61,966 nt of DNA from Spirochaetaceae bacterium (GTDB lineage Bacteria > Spirochaetota > Spirochaetia > Treponematales > Rectinemataceae), in contig JAOABY010000007.1 of assembly GCA_026418115.1 (NCBI GenBank), positions 1 through 61,966 on the forward strand. Direction: 5' to 3'. The notes under the pieces were generated by a model that was not told the DNA's origin, did not search any database, and worked only from the letters and a program-made list of their open reading frames with translations. Below, piece by piece: positions 1-9,811 of this stretch; the first letter of the stretch is position 1, and each line of letters starts with the position of its first letter. Made by a program: the position numbers and the translations under genes.

Positions 1-477
1 GCACTGCTGGGTGTCAACCGCGAGAAGGGATTCCGCCAGGCCATGGCTGAACTCTATCCAGACATCAAGATCGTTGCAGCGCAGAGCGCGGAAGGCTGGA
101 AGAAGGAAATCGCCATTACCATCATGAACAGCTTCCTGCAGTCTTTCAAGCAGCTCGATGGCGTCTTTGCCGTCAACGACAATATGGCAGAAGGCGCCAT
201 GATCGCGGCGGAAGCGGCCGGCAGACTCAGCCAGATCAAGATCTGGGGTGCCAATGGTCAGAAGAGTACGCTGGAACTGATTGAGAAAGGCAAGATTGCA
301 GGTACTGCCTACAACAACTGTTTTGCCCAGGGATCGCTGATCGCAGAAATGCTCATGGAGCGCCTGACCAAGGGTCTTGGCCCCTCGACCGACCCCGAAA
401 CCAAGATCATCCAGATTCCTCCCTTTGCAGCCACCATCGAGACTGTCAAGCAGATTCCTCCCGAGGACCGCTGGTAG
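1..477 (+). CDS. Sugar ABC transporter substrate-binding protein, C-terminal part (5' end outside window)
   Basis: The frame is open from the first base, so only the last 158 residues are seen. They match the C-terminal lobe of ribose-type (RbsB/type I) periplasmic binding proteins: a stretch reading GVNREKGFRQAM, then GVFAVNDNMAEGAM, where the sugar hinge normally lies, and a late IKIWGANGQ strand. The protein would bind the sugar outside the membrane and deliver it to the two permeases and the ATPase encoded next. The downstream ula genes suggest that the ligand is L-ascorbate or a related C6/C5 acid, which is inference. The signal peptide and first lobe lie upstream of the window. Confidence 0.9.
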   Translation, partial: ALLGVNREKGFRQAMAELYPDIKIVAAQSAEGWKKEIAITIMNSFLQSFKQLDGVFAVNDNMAEGAMIAAEAAGRLSQIKIWGANGQKSTLELIEKGKIAGTAYNNCFAQGSLIAEMLMERLTKGLGPSTDPETKIIQIPPFAATIETVKQIPPEDRW

Positions 478-492
478 TCTGGAGTTTACGAA

Positions 493-547
493 TACCCGGG
501 CATGCAGTTTCCGGATTGCCCATGTGACAGTCCGGAAAGCCCGGGTA
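493..547 (+). promoter_or_regulatory. Nested stem-loop between binding-protein and permease genes
   Basis: Outer arms TACCCGGGC (493-501) and GCCCGGGTA (539-547) pair perfectly over 9 bp. Inner arms TTTCCGGA (508-515) and TCCGGAAA (531-538) pair over 8 bp with a 15-nt loop. No T-run follows, so it is more likely a 3'-end stabiliser or partial attenuator that keeps binding-protein mRNA abundant than a full terminator. Confidence 0.75.
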
Positions 548-603
548 CTTTCTGAAGGGGGCATCCAGCCTCCAGTTTTGCAACCCACTCAAGAGGGTAC
601 ACG

Positions 604-1611
604 ATGTCAAGTCATGTGAAACGCAGGCTCGTCCTGGGCGGGCTCATGCTCGTCATCATCATCGTGCTCACGCTGATCAACCCGGTATTCCTGACGATGG
701 GCAACATCCAGAAAATGCTGCAGGAAGCAGCCCAGACCGGCATTGTTGCCATAGGTTTTACCCTTGTGATGATCACTGCGGGAATCGACATGTCCATTGG
801 TGCCATCATTGCGATCACCTCGATGGTGAGCATCAATTTTCTGACCTATACCAAACTTCCCGTGTTTGCCTTTGTGCCGGTCACCCTGCTGGTTGGCGTG
901 TTCGCAGGGCTGTTCAACGGATTCTTCATCACAAGGTTCAAACTGCCGGAATTCATTGTCACGCTGGCAACCAAAGGAATTCTGAGCGGTCTGGCGCTTG
1001 TGATTGCGGTCAAGGACTCGATGGGCTTCGTCCAGAATGTCTATATTCAGAATGATTCCTATCTATGGTTTGGATCGCAGACGTTCGGCGGCATCTATCG
1101 CACCACCATCGCCTTTCTTCTGCTCGGAATCGCCACGCAGTTCTTTCTCAAGAACACCAAGACCGGCAACAACATCTACGCAACCGGAGCCAATCCCGGT
1201 GCGGCGCGGCTCACGGGCATTGATACCGACAGAGTAGTGGTCGGCGTCTACATGTTCTCCGGATTGACCGCATCGATTTCGGCGATCTTCATTTCCTCCC
1301 GCATGATGACGGCAATGCCGGAGCTCGGGCTTGGCTCGGAAATGGATGTGATTGCATCCGTGGTCATAGGCGGCACGAGTTTCAGCGGAGGATATGGCGA
1401 CATCTGGGGAACCATGATGGGCGCCGTGTTTCTGGCGCTGATCAAGAATGGAATCCTGAAGCTGGGTATTTCTCCATGGGTGCAGCCAATCGTGATTGGC
1501 GGGCTGATTGTTGTCACCGTCATCATAGACGTATGGCAGAAGAAGCTCGGTGAAGCCATCAGGACACGGGCAAGGCTCCGGAAGATCGGACCCACCGCAA
1601 AGGCGGCATGA
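604..1611 (+). CDS. Sugar ABC transporter permease (RbsC family)
   Basis: A 335-residue, very hydrophobic protein with about eight to ten membrane segments and the branched-chain/ribose permease signature: GIDMSIGAI near residue 60, NGFFITRFKLPEFIVTLA near 105, and the loop VVIGGTSFSGG near 260 that contacts the ATPase. It forms half of the inner-membrane channel, the other half being the permease at 3196. The start follows a GAGGG ribosome site. Its stop codon overlaps the ATPase start by 4 nt (ATGA), so the two are translationally coupled. Confidence 0.93.
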   Translation: MSSHVKRRLVLGGLMLVIIIVLTLINPVFLTMGNIQKMLQEAAQTGIVAIGFTLVMITAGIDMSIGAIIAITSMVSINFLTYTKLPVFAFVPVTLLVGVFAGLFNGFFITRFKLPEFIVTLATKGILSGLALVIAVKDSMGFVQNVYIQNDSYLWFGSQTFGGIYRTTIAFLLLGIATQFFLKNTKTGNNIYATGANPGAARLTGIDTDRVVVGVYMFSGLTASISAIFISSRMMTAMPELGLGSEMDVIASVVIGGTSFSGGYGDIWGTMMGAVFLALIKNGILKLGISPWVQPIVIGGLIVVTVIIDVWQKKLGEAIRTRARLRKIGPTAKAA

Positions 1612-3206
1612 ATATGGAAGACACGAGCTTCAGGAGATCGCAGGAAATGGATGTGCAGAGCAGAGGCATGCAGGGAGAAGCCAGATCAAGGGAGATCCTC
1701 CTCTCCTGCAAGGGTATCGTCAAGAGCTACAACGGTCCGATAGTGCTTGATCATGTGGACTTTTCGGTCTATCGGGGCGAGGTGCATTCCCTTGTGGGAG
1801 AGAATGGCGCCGGCAAGTCCACCCTGATCAAGATTATCACCGGTGCGACAAATCGCAATGAAGGCGACATCATCTTTGACGGCAAGCCGATTCCGCTCGA
1901 GTTCTCGCGCAGGGATGCGCAGGCAGCAGGTATTGCCTGCATTTACCAGGAATTGAGCCTGATTCCCGGCATGACTGTTGCCCAGAACATTTTTCTGGGC
2001 AAGGAACCTCTCATGCGCGGTGTGAGGATCATCGACAAGAAAGCGATGAACCGCATGGCGCAGGATCTCATCGACCGGTATCAGTTCCCTCTCAAGGCTA
2101 CAACCATCATCGATGATCTCTCCATCGCGCACCGTCAGCTGGCTGAAATTCTCAAGGCACTCTCGGATAAGGCTTCTCTCATGATCATGGATGAGCCTAC
2201 CAGCTCACTGACCAGAACCGAAGTGGAGATGCTGTTCAAGATTATCCACATGCTGAGAGATCAGAACATCAGCGTACTCTATGTGTCCCACCGCATGGAG
2301 GAGGTCTATCATCTCTCGGATCGAGTCACAGTGCTGCGAGACGGGAAACTGGTCGATGTGCTCGAGCGGGACAGAATCTCTCCAGCCGAAATCATCAGGC
2401 TCATGATCGGGCACAAGCTCGAGGAAAAGGCAGTGCATCACAGGCTGGTGCCGAAAAACGGTCCAGTGGTGCTGGAAGTCAGAAATATTACCAGCCTGGG
2501 CAAGTTCGAGGATATCAGCTTTGATCTCCATGAAGGGGAAATTCTGGGCATTGGGGGACTGGTCGGTGCAGGAAGGACAGAACTGGTCCGTGCGCTGTAC
2601 GGCATCGATCCCATTGATGCGGGCACGGTGCGGTATCTGGGGAAGCCCTATGTGCCTTCCGTCCAGAAAGCGATCGCGTCCGGTATCGGCTTCATACCCG
2701 AGGAGCGGAGGCGGCAGGGCATTCTGCCAACTCAGACCATCCGTACGAATATCGCCATCACGAATCTTGATGTGATCGCCCCTCGGCATGTGACGAGCAG
2801 GAAACGCGAGCAGGAACTGGCAATGGATGGGATCAAGGTATGCAATGTAAAGCCTGCAGATCCTCTCCATCTGGTAGGGAATCTTTCCGGCGGAAACCAG
2901 CAGAAGGTGGTCCTCGCGAAGTGGCTGGTGCGCAATCTCAGGCTTCTGTTCATCGATGAACCGACGGTGGGCATCGATATAGGGGCCAAGGAAGAAATCT
3001 ACGAACATATCCAGAGGCTTGCTGCGTCAGGGGTCTCCATCATCCTGGTATCGTCCGATCTTCCCGAACTGACCCGGCTGTCGGATCGCGTGCTGGTGCT
3101 CCGAAAGGGGAGGATCATCAAGGAATTCAAGGACTGCGTACTCACGGGAGAAAAAATTCTGCGTGCCGCATCGGGCATTACCGAGGAGGTCGAAGATGAA
3201 GCATAA
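1608..3206 (+). CDS. Sugar ABC transporter ATP-binding protein, two fused NBDs (RbsA/MglA family)
   Basis: 532 residues made of two tandem nucleotide-binding domains. The first has a full Walker A (GENGAGKST, residues 64-72), a Q-loop (IYQELS), and Walker B with LMIMDEPTSSLT. The second has a degenerate P-loop (GLVGAGRTEL) but a strong LSGGNQQK signature and Walker B LLFIDEPTVGIDIG, the usual pattern of monosaccharide transporter ATPases. It powers uptake through the two RbsC-like permeases. The N-terminus is about 30 residues longer than in RbsA, and a second start at 1614 (third codon) is possible. Confidence 0.95.
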   Translation: MNMEDTSFRRSQEMDVQSRGMQGEARSREILLSCKGIVKSYNGPIVLDHVDFSVYRGEVHSLVGENGAGKSTLIKIITGATNRNEGDIIFDGKPIPLEFSRRDAQAAGIACIYQELSLIPGMTVAQNIFLGKEPLMRGVRIIDKKAMNRMAQDLIDRYQFPLKATTIIDDLSIAHRQLAEILKALSDKASLMIMDEPTSSLTRTEVEMLFKIIHMLRDQNISVLYVSHRMEEVYHLSDRVTVLRDGKLVDVLERDRISPAEIIRLMIGHKLEEKAVHHRLVPKNGPVVLEVRNITSLGKFEDISFDLHEGEILGIGGLVGAGRTELVRALYGIDPIDAGTVRYLGKPYVPSVQKAIASGIGFIPEERRRQGILPTQTIRTNIAITNLDVIAPRHVTSRKREQELAMDGIKVCNVKPADPLHLVGNLSGGNQQKVVLAKWLVRNLRLLFIDEPTVGIDIGAKEEIYEHIQRLAASGVSIILVSSDLPELTRLSDRVLVLRKGRIIKEFKDCVLTGEKILRAASGITEEVEDEA

Positions 3207-4152
3207 GGCTCTTTCGACGGAGATCAAACTGCTGGCGGTGCTGGCTGGGCTCATGGTTGCTCTCTCCCTCCTCTCGCCGCGATTTCTCACCATCGACAAT
3301 CTCACCAATGTGGTGTGGTCGGTGTGTCTGATCGGCATTCTCTCTTCGGGAGCGATCTATCCGAGAATCACAGGCGGTATAGACCTTTCGCTGGGATCGA
3401 TGGCTGCACTCACCGGCATCATTGTTGACCGCTTCATGAACCACATGGGTCTGCACTGGATACCTGCGATTCTTCTGACCATTCTGATCGGAGCGCTCAT
3501 CGGGCTGTTCAATGGCTTCATCGTGGCAAAGATCAAGGTGCCGGCCTTTGTCGTCACCATGGCAGCCAAGACATATCTCTACGGCATAGCCCTGGTGGTA
3601 TCGCAGGGCGCCATGATGGCGATCCTCAAACCCAGACCATTTCTGGAAATTGGAACAGGCCGGCTGCTCGGGCTGCCCAATCCGATCTATCTGATGGCGG
3701 TGCTGGTGGCGGTGAGTCAGTTCGTGCTGAGAAAGACAGCCTTCGGCCGGAAGGTGATGGCGGTTGGTGCCAATGAGACTGCAGCCCAGCTTTCCGGTGT
3801 CGACCCCGACAGGATCAGGATTGTGTCCTACACGATTTCCGGCGCGACGTCGGCGATCGGCGGTGTGGTGCTTGCATCGCTGACCCAGCAGGTATTCGCG
3901 GCGGCCGCATCGGGCATCGAGCTCGATGTCATGACTGCACTGGTCATTGGCGGCACGAGCCCTGTCGGAGGCAGAGGCTCGGTTGCAGGCGCGCTGCTGG
4001 GTGCCATCATGGTGGCTTTCATTATCAATGGCCTGAACCTCATGAATATTCCAGCCCCCTATCACCCGATAGTGACTGGTACGGTGATTCTGATGGCGCT
4101 GCTGCTCAACGAAGGGCAGTTCAAGGGAAAATTCGGCCGCGCTGCGGCCTGA
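3196..4152 (+). CDS. Second sugar ABC transporter permease (RbsC family)
   Basis: 318 residues, polytopic, paralogous to the permease at 604: GGIDLSLGSM, NGFIVAKIKVPAFVVTMA and VIGGTSPVGGRGS appear in the same order. The start at 3196 is chosen because GAGGAGG lies 6 nt upstream. It overlaps the ATPase gene by 11 nt. Having two different permease genes implies a heterodimeric channel. It is followed by an 84-nt gap and then ulaG, which suggests one transcript for uptake and catabolism. Confidence 0.93.
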   Translation: MKHKALSTEIKLLAVLAGLMVALSLLSPRFLTIDNLTNVVWSVCLIGILSSGAIYPRITGGIDLSLGSMAALTGIIVDRFMNHMGLHWIPAILLTILIGALIGLFNGFIVAKIKVPAFVVTMAAKTYLYGIALVVSQGAMMAILKPRPFLEIGTGRLLGLPNPIYLMAVLVAVSQFVLRKTAFGRKVMAVGANETAAQLSGVDPDRIRIVSYTISGATSAIGGVVLASLTQQVFAAAASGIELDVMTALVIGGTSPVGGRGSVAGALLGAIMVAFIINGLNLMNIPAPYHPIVTGTVILMALLLNEGQFKGKFGRAAA

Positions 4153-4236
4153 GTTGGAATGTGCTGAACGCAGGGCCTGCAGAGATCCTCCCGGCAACTC
4201 TGGAGGAATTTCCGGCCCGCAAAGGAGTGTGATCAT

Positions 4237-5301
4237 ATGGCGAAAATTGACGACATCACCCGTGAATCGTGGATATTGGGCACCTTCCCCGAATGGGGCA
4301 CCTGGCTGAATGAGGAAATCGAAGCGACAAAAGTAGCGCCTGGAACCTTTACGATGTGGTGGCTTGGCTGCACTGGAATCTGGCTCAAGAGCGAGGGCAA
4401 CACCAATATCATTGTGGATATGTGGGTGGGAACCGGCAAGAAAAGCATGAAGAATCCCAACATGACGCCAGGCCATCAGATGCAGCGCATGGCGGGTGTC
4501 AGAAAACTGCAGCCCAATCTGCGCAATTCAGTCGCGGTACTTGATCCGTTTGCCATCCGATCGCTCGATGCGGTGCTTGCCACCCATGACCACAATGACC
4601 ATATCGATGCGAATGTTGCGGCTGCAGTCATGAAAAACTGCTCTCCTGATGTGCCGTTCATCGGCCCCCAGACCTGCGTGGATCTCTGGGTATCCTGGGG
4701 CGTTCCGAGAGACCGCTGCAAAGTCGTCAAACCTGGCGATGTGGTCAAGGTCAAGGATATCGAGATCGTCGTGCTGGAGTCCTTCGATCGAACGGCGCTG
4801 GTGACTGCTCCCGCTGATGTGAAGCTGAAAGGCACCATGCCGATGGACATGGATGTGCGCGCAGTCAACTATCTCTTCAAGACGCCCGGAGGCTCGCTCT
4901 ATCATTCCGGAGATTCGCACTATTCAAACATGTATGCCAAACACGGCAATGAACATGCGATCGATGTGGCCCTGGGCTCGTTTGGCGAAAATCCCCGCGG
5001 CATCACTGACAAGATGACCTCGGTTGACATTCTCCGCATGGCGGAAGCGCTCAACACCAAGGTGATCATCCCCTTCCATCACGACATCTGGACGAATTTC
5101 CAGGCTGATCCACAGGAAATTCTGGTGCTGTGGAACATGCGCAGGTACAGGCTGCGCTATGGTTTCAAGCCTTTCATCTGGCAGGTGGGCGGCAGGTTCA
5201 CCTATCCCGATGACAGAGACGTGCTCGAGTACCATTACCCGCGCGGTTTCGATGATGCTTTTGTGGATGAGCCGGATCTGCCATTCCCCTCCTTCCTCTG
5301 A
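4237..5301 (+). CDS. ulaG: L-ascorbate-6-phosphate lactonase (metallo-beta-lactamase fold)
   Basis: 354 residues, the same length as E. coli UlaG and nearly collinear with it ([45 protein letters not shown]). The metal site THDHNDH is at residues 116-122, and [11 protein letters not shown] gives further ligands. The enzyme opens the lactone of L-ascorbate-6-phosphate to 3-keto-L-gulonate-6-phosphate in the cytoplasm. It has a good AAAGGAG site. It is the first catabolic gene of the cluster. No ascorbate PTS (UlaABC) or kinase is seen in the window, so the source of the phosphate is unexplained here. Confidence 0.96.
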   Translation: MAKIDDITRESWILGTFPEWGTWLNEEIEATKVAPGTFTMWWLGCTGIWLKSEGNTNIIVDMWVGTGKKSMKNPNMTPGHQMQRMAGVRKLQPNLRNSVAVLDPFAIRSLDAVLATHDHNDHIDANVAAAVMKNCSPDVPFIGPQTCVDLWVSWGVPRDRCKVVKPGDVVKVKDIEIVVLESFDRTALVTAPADVKLKGTMPMDMDVRAVNYLFKTPGGSLYHSGDSHYSNMYAKHGNEHAIDVALGSFGENPRGITDKMTSVDILRMAEALNTKVIIPFHHDIWTNFQADPQEILVLWNMRRYRLRYGFKPFIWQVGGRFTYPDDRDVLEYHYPRGFDDAFVDEPDLPFPSFL

Positions 5302-5366
5302 AAGAAGGTGGGAATTATTGCAGGTGGCCACCATCTGGTCCTGACATGCAGGAAAAGGAGAAACAT

Positions 5367-6035
5367 ATGGCATTGCCGATGCTCCAGCTGGCGCTGGACA
5401 ACAAGACACTCAAGGATGCACTCGAAGCTACGCGTGTGCTTGCGCCCGAAGTCGATGTAATTGAAGCCGGAACCATTCTCTGCTGTTCGGAAGGCATGCA
5501 GGCGGTTCGCTGTCTCAAGGCGCTCTATCCGGAAAAAATCGTGCTTGCGGACATCAAGGCAGCAGATGCAGGCTCGATTCTCGCCTCGATGGTCTACGAC
5601 AACGGTGCAGACTGGATGACGGTCATCTGCTGTGCCCCGATTGCGACGGTGGAATCAGCGATGAAGGAAGCGCGGAAAAGAACCGAGCAGGATGGCAAGC
5701 CGCGCGATGTACAGGTAGAGCTCACAGGCTCCTGGACATGGGAAGAAGCGGAAGCCTGGCGCAAGGCTGGCATACGGCAAGTTGTGTATCACCGGGGAAG
5801 AGATGCCCAGGCTGCAGGGCAGGGCTGGGGACGCGAAGACCTCGAGAAGATACAGAGACTGCATGAGATGGGTTTTGAGCTTTCGATCACCGGTGGCCTG
5901 GTCGTTGAAGACCTTCCACTGTTCAAATCCATTCCTGTCAAGGTCTTCATTGCGGGGCGATCCATCCGGGACGCGGCAGATCCTGTGCAGGCGGCACGGG
6001 AGTTCAAGGCAGCCATAGCTGCACACTGGTCCTGA
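5367..6035 (+). CDS. ulaD: 3-keto-L-gulonate-6-phosphate decarboxylase
   Basis: 222 residues from the start at 5367, preceded by AAAGGAG at 7 nt. It belongs to the orotidine-5'-phosphate decarboxylase suprafamily (TIM barrel). The residues known to matter in the E. coli enzyme are all present at the same numbers: D11, E33, and D62-x-K64-x-x-D67 in [11 protein letters not shown] phosphate-binding tail reads [11 protein letters not shown]. It converts 3-keto-L-gulonate-6-phosphate to L-xylulose-5-phosphate and CO2. Its stop is one base before the ulaE start. Confidence 0.96.
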   Translation: MALPMLQLALDNKTLKDALEATRVLAPEVDVIEAGTILCCSEGMQAVRCLKALYPEKIVLADIKAADAGSILASMVYDNGADWMTVICCAPIATVESAMKEARKRTEQDGKPRDVQVELTGSWTWEEAEAWRKAGIRQVVYHRGRDAQAAGQGWGREDLEKIQRLHEMGFELSITGGLVVEDLPLFKSIPVKVFIAGRSIRDAADPVQAAREFKAAIAAHWS

Positions 6036-6036
6036 C

Positions 6037-6900
6037 ATGACAAAACCGCGATTGGGGATCTACGAAAAGGCGCTGCCGGAGGGCATGAGCTGGCCAGCAC
6101 GACTCGCCGCGGCACGCAATCTCGGTTTCGATTTCGTAGAAATGTCGATCGACGAAAGCGATGCGCGCCTGGCGAGACTTGCGTGGAGCGCCAGCCAGAG
6201 AAGGGAATTCCGGGACGCCGTGCTTGATGCAGGAGTGCCGGTTCCCTCCATCTGTCTTTCGGGCCACCGACGATTTCCCCTGGGCAGTGCAGACGCCTCG
6301 GTCAGAGAGCGTGGCAGGGACATGCTTGAAAGAGCTATCCAGCTTGCTGTCGATATTGGCGTGCGGACCATCCAGCTTGCAGGCTATGATGTCTACTATG
6401 AACCATCGACTCCTGCAACACGCGCGCGATTTCTGGAAGCAATGGAATGGGCTGCCGGCCTGGCTTCCGGTGCGCAGGTCATGCTCGCCATGGAAATCAT
6501 GGATTACCCGCTCATGAATTCAATCAGCCGCTGGCATGCCTTGCTGGGGCATATCAGAACACCGTGGTTCTGTGTATATCCAGATCTCGGCAACCTGAGT
6601 GCGTGGTGGAATGATGTACCGGCCGAGCTGGCATCCTATCTCGACAGAATTACTGCGATTCATCTCAAGGATACGCTGCCGGTCGGGCCTGACTTCCCCG
6701 GCAAATTCAGAGATGTACCTTTTGGCACTGGCTGTGTTGACTTTGTCGGTGCTTTCAGGGTACTTGCAGAGCTTGGATATCGAGGCTCATTTCTCATTGA
6801 AATGTGGACCGGCACGTCCGCGGATCCACTGGGCGAGGTTGCGAAGGCTCGAGACTGGATGCTCGCCCGCATGATGGAAGGGGGAATAGCGCATGCTTGA
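6037..6900 (+). CDS. ulaE: L-xylulose-5-phosphate 3-epimerase
   Basis: 287-residue TIM-barrel protein of the AP-endonuclease-2/sugar isomerase fold, closely resembling E. coli UlaE (LGIYEKALP near the start, [58 protein letters not shown]-like end). The conserved Glu, Asp, His and Glu metal ligands are present. It turns L-xylulose-5-phosphate into L-ribulose-5-phosphate. It starts one base after the ulaD stop and overlaps the next gene by 8 nt. Confidence 0.95.
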   Translation: MTKPRLGIYEKALPEGMSWPARLAAARNLGFDFVEMSIDESDARLARLAWSASQRREFRDAVLDAGVPVPSICLSGHRRFPLGSADASVRERGRDMLERAIQLAVDIGVRTIQLAGYDVYYEPSTPATRARFLEAMEWAAGLASGAQVMLAMEIMDYPLMNSISRWHALLGHIRTPWFCVYPDLGNLSAWWNDVPAELASYLDRITAIHLKDTLPVGPDFPGKFRDVPFGTGCVDFVGAFRVLAELGYRGSFLIEMWTGTSADPLGEVAKARDWMLARMMEGGIAHA

Positions 6901-7585
6901 GTCACTGAAGGAGCAGGTACTCGAAGCGAATCTTGAACTTGCAAGGCTGAGGCTTGCACTGTTTACCTGGGGCAATGCCAGCGGTATCGACAGGGAGAGG
7001 GGTATTGTGGCTATCAAGCCATCCGGTGTCCCTTACGAGATCATGAAGGCCGAAGACATCGTGCTCGTCTCACTTGATGGCAGTATCCTCGAGGGGACAA
7101 GACGCCCCTCATCAGATTTGCCGACACACCTGGCATTGTTTCGAGCCTTTGAGAGCATTGGTGGTGTGGTGCACACTCATTCCACCTATGCCACGGCCTG
7201 GGCACAGGCCGGTATGGATATTCCGGCTGAGGGCACTACGCATGCCGACCATTTCTTTGGCTCCATTCCCTGTACCAGGCTGCTTTCAGATGATGAAATT
7301 GCCCAGTCCTATGAGGCGAACACAGGTGCAGTGATCGTTGAAACATTCCGCATGCGAGGCATTGATCCATCCGGCATGCCGGCTGTCCTGGTGCGCTCCC
7401 ATGGCCCCTTTACCTGGGGAACTGACGCCACTGATGCCGTACACAATGCAGCCGTGCTGGAAGAGGTCGCGCGGATCGCCCTGCTGTCCCGCACGATAGG
7501 AAGCCCGCAGCCAATGCAGCAGAGGCTTCTCGAAAAGCATTTTTTCAGAAAGCATGGCCCTGGCGCATACTACGGCCAGCGGTAA
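6893..7585 (+). CDS. ulaF: L-ribulose-5-phosphate 4-epimerase (UlaF/AraD family)
   Basis: 230 residues. Class II aldolase fold with zinc ligands H94 and H96 in [12 protein letters not shown] and a third His in [11 protein letters not shown]75 lies in RPSSDLPTH. The ends match UlaF/AraD closely ([21 protein letters not shown]). It makes D-xylulose-5-phosphate for the pentose phosphate pathway, completing the ascorbate route. UlaF and AraD cannot be separated by sequence alone; the symbol follows the operon. Its end overlaps the convergent mrpD gene by 16 nt. Confidence 0.95.
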   Translation: MLESLKEQVLEANLELARLRLALFTWGNASGIDRERGIVAIKPSGVPYEIMKAEDIVLVSLDGSILEGTRRPSSDLPTHLALFRAFESIGGVVHTHSTYATAWAQAGMDIPAEGTTHADHFFGSIPCTRLLSDDEIAQSYEANTGAVIVETFRMRGIDPSGMPAVLVRSHGPFTWGTDATDAVHNAAVLEEVARIALLSRTIGSPQPMQQRLLEKHFFRKHGPGAYYGQR

Positions 7586-9468
7586 TACATCGAAAGCGCC
7601 AGCAGCGCAGCACCAAGAAAGAAAGCAAGAAAGAGACCACTGAAACTCCGCTGCCTGCTTTCGATACGGTGCAGAAGTTCCCTGGCGGGGCCCAGCCTGA
7701 GCAGAAGAAAGAGCGCGCCCCCGGCAAGCGTGATCCACAGCGTTTTGAGGAGCGATGCAGCTGCATACAGATAAGCCGGGCTGGCTTGCTGCGCAAGCTT
7801 TTCCGGCGAGAGCTCTGCTGCGCGTAGCAAAGCTGCAATCTCTTCTCTTGCCAGATCGGAAGCGAGCACTCTATCGGGCGAGGACTGGATCCATCCAGAG
7901 ATATGCGTGAGAGAGAACTGATAGAGCGCGGGACCCGCAATCCCCCCAACCAGGCAGAGCAGGGCACCAATGAGCAGTGCAAGATTGAGCGGGTGGGGGC
8001 GAATTACCCATCGCTGTGCTGCAGGTGCAAGAGGTACAGTGCTGGCAGGTGTGGCAGTACGGTTCGGATGCGGGTGTGCCGGTATTGAGTGTACCGCGCT
8101 TTCTGCCAGCTGGCCGGGGTTTGGCAGGAAAATCCGTGCGAGTTTGAGAAATGAAGCGACAGTACCCACGGATGCCAGCAGAAGCAGCAGGGAGAGTGCT
8201 GGGTTTTCGATAAAGGAAACCAGTATGTTCTTGCTGATGAAGCCGGACCATGGAGGCAGCGCTGTGATCGACAGGGCTCCTGCTGCAAACGCCAGGATTG
8301 TCGGCAAGGGATGCAGTCCCTGTGCGCGCAACCATTGTGCAGCATCTCTCAGAACATAGACATTGCGTTCATGCGCACTGCTGATCGCTGCACCGGTCGC
8401 CAGAAAGAGCGTGCCTTTGAAAATGCCATGCAATAGCGCGTGCAGCCAGGATGCAGCAGCCAGCGCAATGCCGAGAGGGGTCGTGATACCTGCAGCCAGG
8501 CTGCCGCCCCACGCCGTCACCACATAGCCAATCTGGCTCACCGAGTGGTAGGCCAGCAGACGCTTTGCGTCCGACTGCGCCAGTGCAAGCACGACACCAA
8601 GCAGCGCAGTTGCAGCTCCGGCAAGCGCGAACACCCTGCCAATCTGGTACTGCTCCGGGAACATGATTACCAGGCGAAGCAGCACAAACAGAGGCGTCTT
8701 GATCAGCACACCGGAAAGCATCGCAGAGACGGGGTGAGGAGCCATGGCGTGTGCATCGGGGAGCCAGCCATATACTGGAACAACGGCGACTCTCAATGCT
8801 ATCGCACTGACCATGAGTCCCAGCCCGATATCGATTTCACGCCGGTGCAAGAGTTCCGCTTCCTGAATGCGCGCTGCAACGTCATTGAAACTAAGGCTGC
8901 CCGTGGTCAGATAGATCACATAGACTCCCAGCAGATAGAACAGCATGGATGCCGCGCTGACAAAGAGATAGGAGAGGGAAGCAAGTGTTGCCTGAGGCTT
9001 TCTGGCAAAGAATATGAGAACATACGAGGCAATCCCCAGTACCTCCATGCAGACGAAGATATTGAACAGGTCGGAAGCGATTGCGGCAGCAGCGAGAAAT
9101 GCCGACTGGATATATACAAAACAGTCAAATATTGGATGGTCGACTGCCATGCTGCGCGAATAGATCCAGGGAGGTATGGTGAGCAGCATACCCAGCATGG
9201 TGATCAGCAGGGCAAGCCCGTCAAACCTGTATTCGATGCCAAGAGCATGCGCCCATCCTCCGACGGTACCACTGATTGCCAGACCCTTGGCTGTAGTACC
9301 TGCGAGCATGATCAGCGGTACCCAGGGGAGTGCAAGCGCCAGCACGGCGCCTGCTGCAAGCATGAGTCGTTGCAGCCCAGGACGGTGCACCAGGCGTGCG
9401 CCCGCTGCAAAGGCTGCTCCTCCAAGCGGCAGCACGAGCAGCAGAAATACGAGATCACTCTGGGTCAT
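7570..9468 (-). CDS. mrpD: Mrp/MBH antiporter large subunit, MrpD/NuoN-like
   Basis: 632 residues with about 14 membrane helices, homologous to proton-pumping NADH dehydrogenase subunits and MrpD/MbhH. The key helix-5 glutamate is E142 (FVCMEVLG), and [15 protein letters not shown] is followed by K257. Where family members usually carry a helix-7 lysine before the PxxxWLP motif, this protein has R226. A Pro/Ala/His-rich loop sits before the last helices. It is the only large antiporter subunit of the operon and its last gene. The start overlaps mrpC by 14 nt. Confidence 0.9.
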   Translation of the reverse strand: MTQSDLVFLLLVLPLGGAAFAAGARLVHRPGLQRLMLAAGAVLALALPWVPLIMLAGTTAKGLAISGTVGGWAHALGIEYRFDGLALLITMLGMLLTIPPWIYSRSMAVDHPIFDCFVYIQSAFLAAAAIASDLFNIFVCMEVLGIASYVLIFFARKPQATLASLSYLFVSAASMLFYLLGVYVIYLTTGSLSFNDVAARIQEAELLHRREIDIGLGLMVSAIALRVAVVPVYGWLPDAHAMAPHPVSAMLSGVLIKTPLFVLLRLVIMFPEQYQIGRVFALAGAATALLGVVLALAQSDAKRLLAYHSVSQIGYVVTAWGGSLAAGITTPLGIALAAASWLHALLHGIFKGTLFLATGAAISSAHERNVYVLRDAAQWLRAQGLHPLPTILAFAAGALSITALPPWSGFISKNILVSFIENPALSLLLLLASVGTVASFLKLARIFLPNPGQLAESAVHSIPAHPHPNRTATPASTVPLAPAAQRWVIRPHPLNLALLIGALLCLVGGIAGPALYQFSLTHISGWIQSSPDRVLASDLAREEIAALLRAAELSPEKLAQQASPAYLYAAASLLKTLWITLAGGALFLLLRLGPARELLHRIESRQRSFSGLFLAFFLGAALLALSMYYRWP

Positions 9469-9811
9469 GTTCCGTCCTGCTCCTGATTTCGTCGATCTCG
9501 AAGGTTCCGTACCGGAGATACAGATTGTAGGAGAGACTCAATGCCAGTGCGGTGATGCAGACACCTATCACTATTGCGGTAAGCATGAGCGCCTGAGGCA
9601 GGGGATCCACGATATTTTCCGTACCGGTAGTAAGGATCGCGATGGTGGTACCTGCGGTCGCACCGCGGAGCACGAAGAGCAGCACCACGGCGTTATTCAT
9701 GAACCCCAGACCGATTACCTTGCGTATCACATGCGGATCCATGATGAGCAGCCAAAGGCCAATCATGAACAGCAGCAGAATCAGAACCTCATTCATTGAC
9801 ATCTCCAGCAA
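9455..9811 (-). CDS. mrpC: Mrp antiporter subunit C (NuoK-like)
   Basis: 118 residues with three membrane helices, similar to MrpC/MnhC and NuoK. The first helix is LILLLFMIGLWLLI; the mid-region IGLGFMNNAVVLLFVL fits the family's second helix, and DPLPQALMLTAIVIG is the best-conserved family block. It is a membrane partner of MrpD and overlaps both neighbours (23 nt upstream with mrpB, 14 nt downstream with mrpD). Confidence 0.9.
   Translation of the reverse strand: MLEMSMNEVLILLLFMIGLWLLIMDPHVIRKVIGLGFMNNAVVLLFVLRGATAGTTIAILTTGTENIVDPLPQALMLTAIVIGVCITALALSLSYNLYLRYGTFEIDEIRSRTEHDPE

Noticed and set aside
3178-4476. Long minus-strand frame opposite the second sugar permease
   Set aside because: It spans the end of one gene, an intergenic gap and the start of ulaG; no protein family seen.
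5323-5332. GGTGGCCACC palindrome before ulaD
   Set aside because: A 10-bp self-complementary site with no loop; it does not make a terminator and no second copy was found near the other ula genes.
8440-9486. Long open frame opposite mrpD (+ strand)
   Set aside because: Composition rich in Arg, Gln, His and Cys without a domain; mrpD is fully supported on the minus strand.
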